A stretch of DNA of 64,000 nucleotides from SYLG01 sp965226945. Lineage in GTDB: Bacteria > Planctomycetota > Planctomycetia > Gemmatales > Gemmataceae. Positions 44,471 to 52,310 of this stretch are shown here, one piece after another. Location of the stretch: the NCBI GenBank assembly GCA_965226945.1, contig OZ245717.1, positions 1,302,001 to 1,366,000 on the forward strand. Reading direction: 5' to 3'. The notes beneath the pieces are model-generated. The model saw nothing but the letters and a program-made list of their open reading frames with translations. It did not search any database and was not told the origin of the DNA. Every line of letters starts with the position of its first letter. Positions within the stretch are counted from its first letter, which is position 1. The translations under genes were made by a program, and so were the position numbers.

Positions 44471-45929
44471 CTGGTTCCGCAGAAAACCGCGCCCCTACGC
44501 CAGGCCCGGCAAGCAGGCGAAGATCCTGCGCCTTAGTGCTATTGACTTTTTGACACTGCAGGATGCGTATAGCGGCATCCTGATCACCGGGGCGACCGGT
44601 AGCGGAAAAACCACTTCGTCTGCTTCGCATCTGGCGTTCGGCTTGGCCAGGCAACCGAACATCTCCTTCTTCGTCATGTGCGTGAAGCCTGACGAAGGCA
44701 AACGGATGGAAACGCTGTTCCGTCATGCCGGCGTGGAACAGCCGATCTTTCGGATCACGCCAGGGTCTCCCTTTGGCTTCGACCCGATCACCTTCGAAAT
44801 GGCGCGGTCCGGATCGGCCCCTGCTGCCGCACGGATGCTGAGCGCCGTCGTTGACATCCAACAACGGGGTAAAGGCCAGGGTCATGGCGGCGACATGTTC
44901 TGGGCGGAATTCGCCAACCGCATCCTGGAGATGGCGATCGGCGCCACCTTCCTGGGAGAAGGCCGCACCTCGTTGCGCGCCGTGCAGCGGTTCATCCTGG
45001 GGTTGCCTGCCAACCTTGAGGAGGCAGGCAGCGCGCAGTGGCGAGAATCTGACGCGGCGCATGTATTGCGGCAGGCGGAGGATCGCAACCTTTCTCCGAT
45101 CGAGCAGAGCGATCACCAGGCGCATTTGGACTTCGTGTTCAGCGAGTGGGTCAGGACTCCCGATAAGACCAAATTCTCCTGCCTGCCAATGATCCAAAAC
45201 CTGCTCGGACGCTTGACCTCCGGGCCGATCGGCGCCTTCACCGCGTACAGCAACCTTTCCCCTCGCCTGCTCGCCGAAAGGCGCTGCATTCTCATCCTCG
45301 ATTATCCGGTGCTGGCCGATCCCGTCGGCAATAAGGCCATCCAGGTCATGACCTACATGGCCCTCGTCCAGGAATGCCTGCGCAGGCCACCGGACGGGGA
45401 ATCGCCGGCCGTCGTCTTCTGGGCCGACGAGTACAGCTACCTCGCCGTGCCCGACTATGACTTCCGGGTCCAGTCGGTCTTTCGCCAGGCGAAATGCATC
45501 GCCGTGCGTATCGTCCAGGATTTCCAGTTGCTGCGCAAATCGCTCGGCGGCGGCGACCAGGGCACGATGGAGGCCGATTCCATCATCAACAACATGGCCA
45601 CCTGGATCTGCCATGCCAACGGTGATCCAACCACAAACCACGCCATCGCCGACCGCATCGGCAAAGTGCCGGTGCGGATGCGCAGCGGCTCGGTCAACCT
45701 CAACGGCTTCAACCTGTTTGACTACACCTTCGCCGGGCAAAAGCCATCCGTCCAGAGCGGCTGGAGCGAGGTCATGGAATACCTCGTTCGTCCTGAATCG
45801 TTCGTTGCTTACAAGAAGGGAGGTAAAGCGAACGGTTTCACTTCGGATGCCCTGATCCTGACCCAGGGCAACCCGTTTCAAAACGGTCAGAATTTCCTTC
45901 ACACTCAATTCGAACAGGTGCTGCTGTGA
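44457..45929 (+). CDS. VirD4/TraD-like type IV coupling ATPase
   Basis: 490 residues, ATG 44457. Walker A GATGSGKTT (45-53), Walker B AVVFWADEY (about 318-326), the FtsK/TraD-type segment NMATWICHANGDPTTNHAIAD and the arrangement of a hexameric DNA motor. It lacks obvious N-terminal membrane helices, unlike VirD4 itself, so the neighbouring small membrane proteins may anchor it, as in TraD/TraJ split arrangements. It would bring the relaxase-DNA complex to a secretion channel. It overlaps its neighbours by 14 and 4 bases. Confidence 0.9.
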   Translation: MGLTDWFRRKPRPYARPGKQAKILRLSAIDFLTLQDAYSGILITGATGSGKTTSSASHLAFGLARQPNISFFVMCVKPDEGKRMETLFRHAGVEQPIFRITPGSPFGFDPITFEMARSGSAPAAARMLSAVVDIQQRGKGQGHGGDMFWAEFANRILEMAIGATFLGEGRTSLRAVQRFILGLPANLEEAGSAQWRESDAAHVLRQAEDRNLSPIEQSDHQAHLDFVFSEWVRTPDKTKFSCLPMIQNLLGRLTSGPIGAFTAYSNLSPRLLAERRCILILDYPVLADPVGNKAIQVMTYMALVQECLRRPPDGESPAVVFWADEYSYLAVPDYDFRVQSVFRQAKCIAVRIVQDFQLLRKSLGGGDQGTMEADSIINNMATWICHANGDPTTNHAIADRIGKVPVRMRSGSVNLNGFNLFDYTFAGQKPSVQSGWSEVMEYLVRPESFVAYKKGGKANGFTSDALILTQGNPFQNGQNFLHTQFEQVLL

Positions 45930-46522
45930 GCCAACAATCCCAACCCCGGCCTGAGGAGGCCATGGCCCGCCACCGGGCCGCCTACGCCTGGACCATGCTT
46001 GTGGCGGATGCCGCCGCCTTGTACCTGGTCCTGCTGTTTAAGAAGTTTGGCACGCGAGGGAAAAATGCAACGAGCTGGGACGGCCTCGCCGCCCTGCTGA
46101 TTTACCCTTACGTCCTCGCTCAGTTTTGGGCACCGAGGGCGCAGAACCTCCTTACCTTCTCCGAGTCGTTTTTCCTGATCTACGGATCGTTCCTGCTTCT
46201 CTTCGGGGGGCACCGGCTGACCTCGCTCTTTCAGAGGTACGTCAAAAGGAAGTACGAGCACACCCAGTTCGTGGGAGTCTCGATCTTCGAATCCAAAGGG
46301 CGGGATCGCAACAGCGCCCTCCTTTGCGAAATCGTCGCCGGGCTCGCCCTTGCTGGCGTCGGCTTCTACCTGTCGAGCAGTATCGGTGCGTTCCTTCTTG
46401 CAAGCGTCATTGGCCTCGCCATTAAAAATTTCGTCATGATCGTCGAGGTCCAGACCCTGAAGGACATGATGTCCAATGCGGAAATCGAAGCCGATTGGAT
46501 GGAAAATCAGCGCCATCGCTAA
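45926..46522 (+). CDS. Multi-pass membrane protein of the transfer operon
   Basis: 198 residues starting with GTG 45926, overlapping the coupling ATPase stop by 4 bases (GTGA). About four or five hydrophobic segments: LVADAAALYLVLLF, AALLIYPYVLAQF, FFLIYGSFLLLFGG, IVAGLALAGVGFYLSSS, GAFLLASVIGLAIKNFV. Probably an inner-membrane partner for the soluble-looking ATPase upstream. No family was recognised. Confidence 0.75.
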   Translation: MSQQSQPRPEEAMARHRAAYAWTMLVADAAALYLVLLFKKFGTRGKNATSWDGLAALLIYPYVLAQFWAPRAQNLLTFSESFFLIYGSFLLLFGGHRLTSLFQRYVKRKYEHTQFVGVSIFESKGRDRNSALLCEIVAGLALAGVGFYLSSSIGAFLLASVIGLAIKNFVMIVEVQTLKDMMSNAEIEADWMENQRHR

Positions 46523-46625
46523 GCGAGCGGCGAATTAGTAGTAGCCACTGGTTTGCTCTGCACCATGATCCATGGCCTTTACCAAATCCCTGTCTTTTGA
46601 AAATGCGAGAAAGGAGGTGAAATTC

Positions 46626-46712
46626 GTGAGCCATATGAACCATCTCTGGCATTTGATCCATCTTGGACATGCCTTGCATCGGCTTTGGGAGAGCTACAAG
46701 CACAAAAAGTAG
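46626..46712 (+). CDS. 28-residue peptide with His at every third position
   Basis: GTG 46626 follows a full-strength AAGGAGGTGA at 5-base spacing; the stop is TAG 46710-46712. The peptide begins VSHMNHLWHLIHLGHALHRL, so His occupies residues 3, 6, 9, 12, 15 and 18. The other positions are mostly hydrophobic, and the tail WESYKHKK is basic. A rho-independent terminator follows 9 bases after the stop. The strong ribosome site and terminator argue for real translation. Function is unknown; metal binding or membrane association are possibilities. Confidence 0.65.
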   Translation: MSHMNHLWHLIHLGHALHRLWESYKHKK

Positions 46713-46721
46713 CCTGCCCGC

Positions 46722-46757
46722 GGGGTTGGCCTGGCGTTCAGGCCAACCCCTTCTTTT
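46722..46757 (+). terminator. Rho-independent terminator after the transfer operon
   Basis: Perfect 12-bp stem GGGGTTGGCCTG / CAGGCCAACCCC (46722-46733 and 46739-46750) with a 5-base loop and TTCTTTT. It ends the parB-to-peptide transcription unit. Confidence 0.9.
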
Positions 46758-46787
46758 GCGACCTCATCGATATCGAAGGAGTTTCCC

Positions 46788-47027
46788 ATGCATTCACTCG
46801 AGTTAGTCAGGGCGGCACACATTGCTGGTCATCTGATCAAGGACCTGCTTGGGTATAACGACTGGCGCTGCCAGATCTGCAATCGCCCGTTGCCGGCCCA
46901 TAGTTCGACGACGCACTGCTGTAGCACTTCGCTTTGCCCCAACTGCTACAAGGGCTGGCGCATCATGGGCGAGGACTGCATCGTCTGCGGCCGCGCCAAA
47001 ACGATCTATGCCGAGATCGTGAGCTAA
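46788..47027 (+). CDS. Small zinc-ribbon-like protein
   Basis: 79 residues, ATG 46788 with GAAGGAG 6 bases upstream. Cysteine pairs CQIC, CC...CPNC and CIVC (residues about 29-68) with a central His suggest one or two zinc-binding knuckles. The N-terminus is helical (SLELVRAAHIAGHLIKDLLG). It is probably a nucleic-acid or protein-binding adaptor. It starts a short operon with the next gene and the excisionase. Confidence 0.7.
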   Translation: MHSLELVRAAHIAGHLIKDLLGYNDWRCQICNRPLPAHSSTTHCCSTSLCPNCYKGWRIMGEDCIVCGRAKTIYAEIVS

Positions 47028-47030
47028 GCC

Positions 47031-47288
47031 ATGAGCGATACGCAACCTTCCCCAAAGTGGGGCGCCGGTCACGCCCAGGGCATGGCGCGCGCAGGATTGA
47101 AGGAAATTTCTCGCTACCTTTACGCGTTCCCTGATAATCCAGGGCCTGTAGAGGAGCCAGGCATTGCGGGCAATTTGACCCCGCAAGAAATCCAGAGCAC
47201 CAAAGGATTTGATGCAAGGTCGCAGGATGCATTTCAGCAATCGAAAATCCAGGCTCCGATTCAGAAAGAACCGGAACTGGAACGATAG
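47031..47288 (+). CDS. Small hypothetical protein
   Basis: 85 residues, starting 3 bases after the previous stop. Low-complexity, Gln/Pro/Glu-rich and probably disordered in the C-terminal half; the N-terminus contains KWGAGHAQGMARAGLKEISR. No family was recognised. Tight spacing places it in one unit with the zinc-ribbon and excisionase genes. Confidence 0.55.
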   Translation: MSDTQPSPKWGAGHAQGMARAGLKEISRYLYAFPDNPGPVEEPGIAGNLTPQEIQSTKGFDARSQDAFQQSKIQAPIQKEPELER

Positions 47289-47302
47289 TGCGGAGGTCTT
47301 CC

Positions 47303-47530
47303 GTGATTACCGTTCAAGAGGCTGCGGAGCTGCTGTTTGTGAGCACGAGCAGCATTTACACCATGTGCAAAAAGAAACTTCTGCGCCACACCCGCGTCGG
47401 CGCAAGAGCCGGGAAAATCCTGATTAACCCGGAAGATGTGGAGGCGTACCGTCAGCGGCAAATGGTGGAGGCCCAAACCGCTCCAAATCCGTCGCCCTTG
47501 CACCATCCACTCAAACATTTGCGAAGGTAA
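47303..47530 (+). CDS. Excisionase-family HTH protein
   Basis: 75 residues from GTG 47303, chosen because GGAGG is 6 bases upstream; the frame extends to 47288. It is a MerR-like winged helix of the excisionase type (HTH_17): ITVQEAAELLFVSTSSIYTM then VGARAGKILINPEDVEAYRQ. It would bend attachment-site DNA and direct the convergent integrase at 47673-48728 toward excision. Two terminators follow. Confidence 0.82.
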   Translation: MITVQEAAELLFVSTSSIYTMCKKKLLRHTRVGARAGKILINPEDVEAYRQRQMVEAQTAPNPSPLHHPLKHLRR

Positions 47531-47547
47531 AGATGCCCCCCTTCGCC

Positions 47548-47590
47548 GCGCATCGCCAGGGTCATGCCTGGTGATGCGCTTTTTTCTTTT
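47548..47590 (+). terminator. Rho-independent terminator after excisionase
   Basis: Stem GCGCATCGCCAGG / CCTGGTGATGCGC (one G-T pair), 6-base loop, then TTTTTTCTTTT. Confidence 0.88.
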
Positions 47591-47612
47591 CAGGAAATAG
47601 ACGCGAAATGAC

Positions 47613-47647
47613 AAACCCCCGGTCGCTCGACCGGGGGTTTTTGTTTT
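47613..47647 (+). terminator. Second terminator between excisionase and integrase
   Basis: Perfect 12-bp stem AAACCCCCGGTC / GACCGGGGGTTT with loop GCTC, followed by TTGTTTT. Lies between convergent genes and may act on both strands. Confidence 0.88.
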
Positions 47648-47672
47648 CCAACGCTGGCTGAGATCTTTCCGT

Positions 47673-48728
47673 CTAGCCGGCCGCCTGTTTTGCGGCATCG
47701 CGCATGTGTGCAAGCTGATCGGCAAGATGGCCGTAGGTCTTGGAGACCATCACGGTGCTGGTATGGCCCAGAAGTTCGGCCACCTGAGCGATCCCAACGC
47801 CGTTGACCAATGCCTGGGTGGCGTAGGTGTGACGCAGGTTGTAGCTGACGAAATGTTTGAGGTGGGGCAATTTATCCCGCAGGCGGGCAAATCGCAGACG
47901 GACGCTGTTCTTGTTAAATCCGTTCTTGCTGCGCGCTCCCCGGAATAACGGCCCTTCGGGATATTTTTCCACCAGAGCCCGGCTTAGTTCGACCATGCGC
48001 GGGGTCAGGTATACGACTCGCAGCTTACCCGTTTTGTCTGCCGTCTTATGCGCCTGGAATTCCCACAATCCTTTATCGAGATTCACCTGTGCGGCGCTCA
48101 GGCGGCACAATTCGGACGGACGGCAGCCGGTAGACAGCAGGGCATCCACAAACTGGCGGAACGGCTCATCGGGAATTTGCGCGAGAATCTGTGATTGCTC
48201 GTCTTTCGACAGGACACGCGTGCGTGCCTTGGACTGCCCCGTCTTATAATCGCGCAATGGATTGGCGGGGAGGATCCCCTGCTCCTTGGCCCAGCTGTAA
48301 GCACTCTTGATCGCGATGATGGCATGACGTTTGGCTCCTTTCCAGTTGGGGTTGGCTGAAAGCCATTGCGTCACATGGATCGGCAATAGGTCCGCGGCGA
48401 GCCGCGTTCCTTCAACGTCGCAAAAGGACTGAAGGAACGATCGGTAGTTTTCATAAGTACTTGCAGCGTGGTTGTTGTGGCTGAACTCAAGGAACAGGTC
48501 GCACAGGGTGGCAACCTGGAGAGCGGCGGGCTTGGGCAGCTCACCGGGCCCCTCCGCCATCAGCCGGTGGTAAATCTCAAGAATCGAGTGGGGAACATTC
48601 CATCCGGATTTGGATTTTTTCGGAATCGGTGCCCCCTCTGGCTGGGGGCCCAGACGGCGCTTTTGTCCGTCTAATTCAACATACCAGGCATTCTTCGCGG
48701 CACGGAACCACGGCTTCGGATGGCGCAT
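47673..48728 (-). CDS. Tyrosine-type integrase next to tRNA-Ala
   Basis: 351 residues from ATG 48728 (AGGAG 7 bases upstream; the frame is open to 48749). N-terminal arm and core-binding domains (STYENYRSFLQSFCDVEGTR), then the catalytic domain: Arg in STGCRPSELCRL, Lys region AHKTADKTGKLR, box II NLRHTYAT, His in LLGHTSTVM and nucleophile Tyr in KTYGHL. The first His of box II (H-x-x-R) is replaced by Tyr (YNLR), a known variation. Its promoter side faces the 3' end of tRNA-Ala 184 bases away, so this is probably the integrase of the conjugative element, which would use that tRNA as attachment site. Confidence 0.93.
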   Translation of the reverse strand: MRHPKPWFRAAKNAWYVELDGQKRRLGPQPEGAPIPKKSKSGWNVPHSILEIYHRLMAEGPGELPKPAALQVATLCDLFLEFSHNNHAASTYENYRSFLQSFCDVEGTRLAADLLPIHVTQWLSANPNWKGAKRHAIIAIKSAYSWAKEQGILPANPLRDYKTGQSKARTRVLSKDEQSQILAQIPDEPFRQFVDALLSTGCRPSELCRLSAAQVNLDKGLWEFQAHKTADKTGKLRVVYLTPRMVELSRALVEKYPEGPLFRGARSKNGFNKNSVRLRFARLRDKLPHLKHFVSYNLRHTYATQALVNGVGIAQVAELLGHTSTVMVSKTYGHLADQLAHMRDAAKQAAG

Positions 48729-48911
48729 CGAGCAACTCCTCCCCGTCATTTCGGGGTGAACTTAGGAGGGCTTACTCTTTGCCCAGGAATCGGACAGATC
48801 CCCGGGTTTCTTTCGTTTACCGTGCCCGAACCGTGCCCTTTTACTTCCTTCTCAACCTTTTCTTTTCTCAGGAGCTACCCTTAACTCCTTATTTATCAAG
48901 CACTTCCGAAA

Positions 48912-48984
48912 TGGAGATGGTCGGGATCGAACCGGCAACCTCCTGGTTGCAAACCAGGCGCTCTCCCAATTGAGCTACACCCCC
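48912..48984 (-). tRNA. tRNA-Ala (anticodon TGC)
   Basis: 73 bases on the minus strand. Acceptor GGGGGTG pairs with CATCTCC (two G-U pairs), D arm GCTC...GAGC, anticodon arm CCTGG-TTTGCAA-CCAGG giving TGC, T arm with GGTTCGATCC, discriminator A. CCA is not encoded. The 3' end faces the integrase gene. Confidence 0.95.
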
Positions 48985-49022
48985 GTGATCCAAGACGAGG
49001 AAAAACAGGCCTTGGATCCAAA

Positions 49023-49096
49023 TGGGCGTACCTGGATTCGAACCAGGGACCTCAGCTTTATCAGAGCTGCGCTCTAGCCAACTGAGCTATACGCCC
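49023..49096 (-). tRNA. tRNA-Ile (anticodon GAT)
   Basis: 74 bases on the minus strand. Acceptor GGGCGTA/TACGCCC, D arm GCTC...GAGC, anticodon arm CAGCT-CTGATAA-AGCTG giving GAT, T arm CCTGG-TTCGAAT-CCAGG, discriminator A. It lies 38 bases upstream of tRNA-Ala, so the two are probably co-transcribed. Confidence 0.96.
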
Positions 49097-49282
49097 GCGA
49101 AAACATGCCCGAAAGCACTTAGGAATCTTAATCGCAGAGTTCGATTCGTCAACAAGCAAAGCAAATGAGCCCGTCCCGGCCGCTTTCCGGACAGGCTTAT
49201 AATCGTTAAGCTTTCAGTTGCGAATGCCCCACCGGGGTGACCAATTCAATGACCAAAAAACCAAAGATTCCCCCAGGTCCTT

Positions 49283-51349
49283 ATGCAAGATCCGTATGAG
49301 TTTTGCCGATGTGGAAGCGGCAAAAAAAATCGTTGGTGCTGCGCCCCCCTCGAACAAGAAATCGAAAAAGCCTGGAAGCAGGCGTCTCAGGGGCAACACG
49401 AAGGCGCCCTGCGCACCGTCGAAACCCTCATCGCCGCCAACACTGAAAATCCGGAAGTTTACGGCCGCAAGGCCGAACTCTTGATGGCCTTGGGCCGGCC
49501 GGCCGATGCCGAGGCGGTTCTCGAAAAAGCGTTCGCGCTGCGTCCCGATTATCCCTTTGGCAACTTCCTCAAGGCTTCGATGCGTCTTGAGGAAGGGGAA
49601 CTGCAAGGCGGCCTCATTCTGGCTCGCAAGGCGACCGACGCCTACCACCCGGCCGCCAACGGCCCTCTAACCAAAGTTTTCGGCCTGATATTCGAAGCGG
49701 AAAAAGCGCTCAATCACCCCCTGGCCGCCCGGGCCGCGCTCAAGAGCATCCTGCGACTGCAAGCCAATTCGGTCGAAGCCAAAGCGATTTTCGACGAAGT
49801 CTATGGCGAAAAAAGTCAGCTGCCTGAAGTCGCCCGGCGTGAATACAGCCTGCTGCCTCCTCCTTCGGTCGCCGCGCGCCGAGTCGCCTGGGACAAAGCG
49901 GCGAAAGCGCACGGGGGACCCCGGCTCAGCAGCCTGGTCAAGGTTTTTGAGGAAATCACCAAGGGAGACGCCAACGACGCTCCGGCCTGGTTCAACCTGG
50001 CGCTGGCCTACTCGTGGCTGGGCAATAACGCCAAGGCGCTGGAAGCGATCGACCACTACCTCAAGCTCGAAACCGATGAAGGCCGCGCGACCCTGGGCGG
50101 CGCGCTGGCCGAGGTTTTGCGGGCAGGGCGCGGCCTGGAAGACCGCTGCGATCAGATCGAGCACATTTTCGAAGTTCCCGTGCGCGACGTGCAGGCGCTG
50201 ACCCGGTTTTTGCAGAAGCTGGTCGAGGAACGAAGATTCAACCCCTTTGGCAAAAACGACGAAGATCAGGCGATCACCGGGTTCCTGATGAAGCCGCAGT
50301 CGTCGCTGGTGCTGGCGGGCGACAGCGGACCGCGCTATGCTCACGTCGGCGGTTTCCTCATGGCCGCTCCGAATGGGCTGCAAATTCGCGCCCGGAACAT
50401 GAAGTACCTGGAAGAGCTTCGTAACGAGGCCCGTCTGGCGCTCGGCCTCGCGATCAACGACGGGCGTGTGCGCTCCATCGGCACGCTGGAAAATCCGTTC
50501 CTGGAAATCTCAATCATCAATCTGTCGTCGGATCCCAAACAGGGGGACATCCAATCGAAGCAGCTTGAGGCGCTCAAGCATCATTTCCTCGAAGTTTGGG
50601 TCAATCAACCGCTCAAGAGCCTCGGCGGCCAAACGCCGCGCCAGGCGGTGGCCACGCGCGACGGCAAGTTCCGCACGCTGGGGATTCTGCGGTTTTACGA
50701 GAGCTACGCCGAGAGCTTCGCCGACCTCGGATTCCGCTTCGACATGGTCAAAGCCGAACTGGGACTCGTGGAGAAAAAGACCGACGAAGGCACCCAGGCC
50801 CCTGTGCAGGCCGAATCGACCGGGCTGGCCGGACAAGACGAATCTGCCTTCCTGGACAAGGCATTCAAGGAAGCGCGCCGCGAAGACAAGGATGACGAGG
50901 CCGAATCGATCGGCCGCAAGATCATCGAACTCGCGCCGGCACAGTTGCCAGACCGAGCCGCGGTCTTTTTGTTCCTGGGAAGGCGCAAGATCGCCCTTGG
51001 GCAATTCGATGAGGCCGTCAGCTTCTTGAGCCGCGGCGCCGACTTCGACAAGGACCACAACCAGGGGTTAAAGACCGGCGATTTGAACATGGCATTGGCC
51101 CAGGCCTATGCCAAAGCCGGAAAAACCAACGAGGCGGTGGAACTGATCGTCAACACCGTGAAAACCCATGGATCGAACCTGACCCTGGGCGCCAAGGGGG
51201 TCGAAGCGCTTTTGGGAATGAAGCGCGCCAAGGATGCTTTGGGCCTGGCCGAACAGGCTCACAGGGAAGCGGTTCATCAGCAAAATCGCGACGCCGAGGG
51301 GCATCTGAACGAGTTGATCGAAGTCGCTCGCAAACAGGCCAACGGCTAA
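49283..51349 (+). CDS. SEC-C motif protein with tetratricopeptide repeats
   Basis: 688 residues. The N-terminal CRCGSGKKNRWCC (residues 8-20) is the SEC-C zinc-binding motif known from the SecA tail, a probable contact for SecB or ribosome. TPR-like helical repeats flank a central domain: residues 30-110 (ALRTVETLIAANTENPEVYG), 215-260 (APAWFNLALAYSWLGNNAKA) and a C-terminal set (VFLFLGRRKIALGQFDEAVS). It is cytosolic by appearance. SEC-C/TPR proteins are frequent in planctomycetes; the exact role is unknown. It ends at a strong bidirectional terminator. Confidence 0.88.
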   Translation: MQDPYEFCRCGSGKKNRWCCAPLEQEIEKAWKQASQGQHEGALRTVETLIAANTENPEVYGRKAELLMALGRPADAEAVLEKAFALRPDYPFGNFLKASMRLEEGELQGGLILARKATDAYHPAANGPLTKVFGLIFEAEKALNHPLAARAALKSILRLQANSVEAKAIFDEVYGEKSQLPEVARREYSLLPPPSVAARRVAWDKAAKAHGGPRLSSLVKVFEEITKGDANDAPAWFNLALAYSWLGNNAKALEAIDHYLKLETDEGRATLGGALAEVLRAGRGLEDRCDQIEHIFEVPVRDVQALTRFLQKLVEERRFNPFGKNDEDQAITGFLMKPQSSLVLAGDSGPRYAHVGGFLMAAPNGLQIRARNMKYLEELRNEARLALGLAINDGRVRSIGTLENPFLEISIINLSSDPKQGDIQSKQLEALKHHFLEVWVNQPLKSLGGQTPRQAVATRDGKFRTLGILRFYESYAESFADLGFRFDMVKAELGLVEKKTDEGTQAPVQAESTGLAGQDESAFLDKAFKEARREDKDDEAESIGRKIIELAPAQLPDRAAVFLFLGRRKIALGQFDEAVSFLSRGADFDKDHNQGLKTGDLNMALAQAYAKAGKTNEAVELIVNTVKTHGSNLTLGAKGVEALLGMKRAKDALGLAEQAHREAVHQQNRDAEGHLNELIEVARKQANG

Positions 51350-51357
51350 ATTCGAAG

Positions 51358-51407
51358 AAGAAGGGAGGGGTTGCTTGCAAGCAACCCCTCCCTTCTTTGA
51401 TTTTCCG
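51358..51407. terminator. Bidirectional terminator between convergent genes
   Basis: A perfect 40-base palindrome (51358-51397) with arms AAGAAGGGAGGGGTTGCTTG and complement, then TTGATTTT. It sits between the convergent SEC-C/TPR and creatininase-family genes. Confidence 0.9.
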
Positions 51408-51448
51408 AGATCGTTTGAATTCCCGATCGATGGCTCATGAGGAACGTG

Positions 51449-52231
51449 TCACCAGGGGTAATCGCTGCTGTAAGGGATTTGGCTGAGCTGGCATAGGGAA
51501 ACCGCCAGGCGATCGCTTGAACTCTCCAGAAGTGACTTTCCCTTTTCGGCAGTTCCCTTGAACGGGTTGCCGATACCGGTTCCGGTCGTGGCCAGGTGCC
51601 AGGGCCTCGACACCGAAATCCAGCCCTTGTTGATGGCTTCCACCTTGGAGGGGATCGCCGCTCCGTCGTCGGCTTGCGACAGATCGACCAGGTCTGGCTT
51701 CAAGGCCATGATGAGGCTGGTTTCCAGTTCGTCGGCATGTTCGCCGGGTTGGTCCAGGGTGGAGCGGATCAGGTCGGAGGCCATGCGGAACCAGTCGACC
51801 AGCCCGATGAAAATGGGAAATTCCTCGAACAGTTCGCGGATGAACGGCTTCAATTCATTGCCCCCGTGACCGTTCAAGAGGAGAAGTTTTTTCATACCCT
51901 GGCGCGAAAGGGAGTCGGCGACATCGCGAAGAATCGCCAAAAGAGTCGTCGGTTTTAGGCCCGGAGTCATCCCCCCAGGAATATGAAAATAGTTCGTGTT
52001 CACTCCAAAGGGGATCACAGGCAATAAAAGGGCGCGGGCTCCTTGAGAGTTGGCCTTATTGCAAGCAAGCCGGCCGATTTCTTCCACCTGGAAGCAATCG
52101 GTGCCATAGGGAAGGTGGAGGTTGTGGGGTTCCGTCGCCCCAAAAGGGAGAACTGCGATCTCCCATTTACGATCTCTAACCTGTTTATGGGAAAGGAATT
52201 GAAGCCTTGATTCGCTTATTTGGTCGTTCAT
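51449..52231 (-). CDS. Creatininase-family amidohydrolase
   Basis: 260 residues. Metal-site motifs: GATEPHNLHLPYGTD (residues 31-45, Glu/His/Asp ligands), LLLNGHGGNELKPF (Asn-Gly-His-Gly-Gly-Asn) and EHADELETSL (His/Glu). These match the creatininase/formamide hydrolase family (MftE, ArfB relatives), Zn or Mn dependent amidases. The substrate cannot be told. It is divergent from ppk1, with 79 bases between starts. Confidence 0.92.
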   Translation of the reverse strand: MNDQISESRLQFLSHKQVRDRKWEIAVLPFGATEPHNLHLPYGTDCFQVEEIGRLACNKANSQGARALLLPVIPFGVNTNYFHIPGGMTPGLKPTTLLAILRDVADSLSRQGMKKLLLLNGHGGNELKPFIRELFEEFPIFIGLVDWFRMASDLIRSTLDQPGEHADELETSLIMALKPDLVDLSQADDGAAIPSKVEAINKGWISVSRPWHLATTGTGIGNPFKGTAEKGKSLLESSSDRLAVSLCQLSQIPYSSDYPW

Positions 52232-52310
52232 TGGCGTGCGATCTACCCTGGAAAAGAGGTGGGGAAAACCATTATTTTGGGGATTTGAGCGTTCGCGAAA
52301 GGACCGAGGG

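Noticed and set aside
44427..45908. Minus-strand frame of 493 codons opposite the coupling ATPase
   Set aside because: The plus strand encodes Walker motifs in a tightly overlapping operon; the minus frame is its shadow.
48912..49096. Two tRNA genes considered as an rRNA spacer
   Set aside because: No 16S or 23S rRNA sequence on either side.
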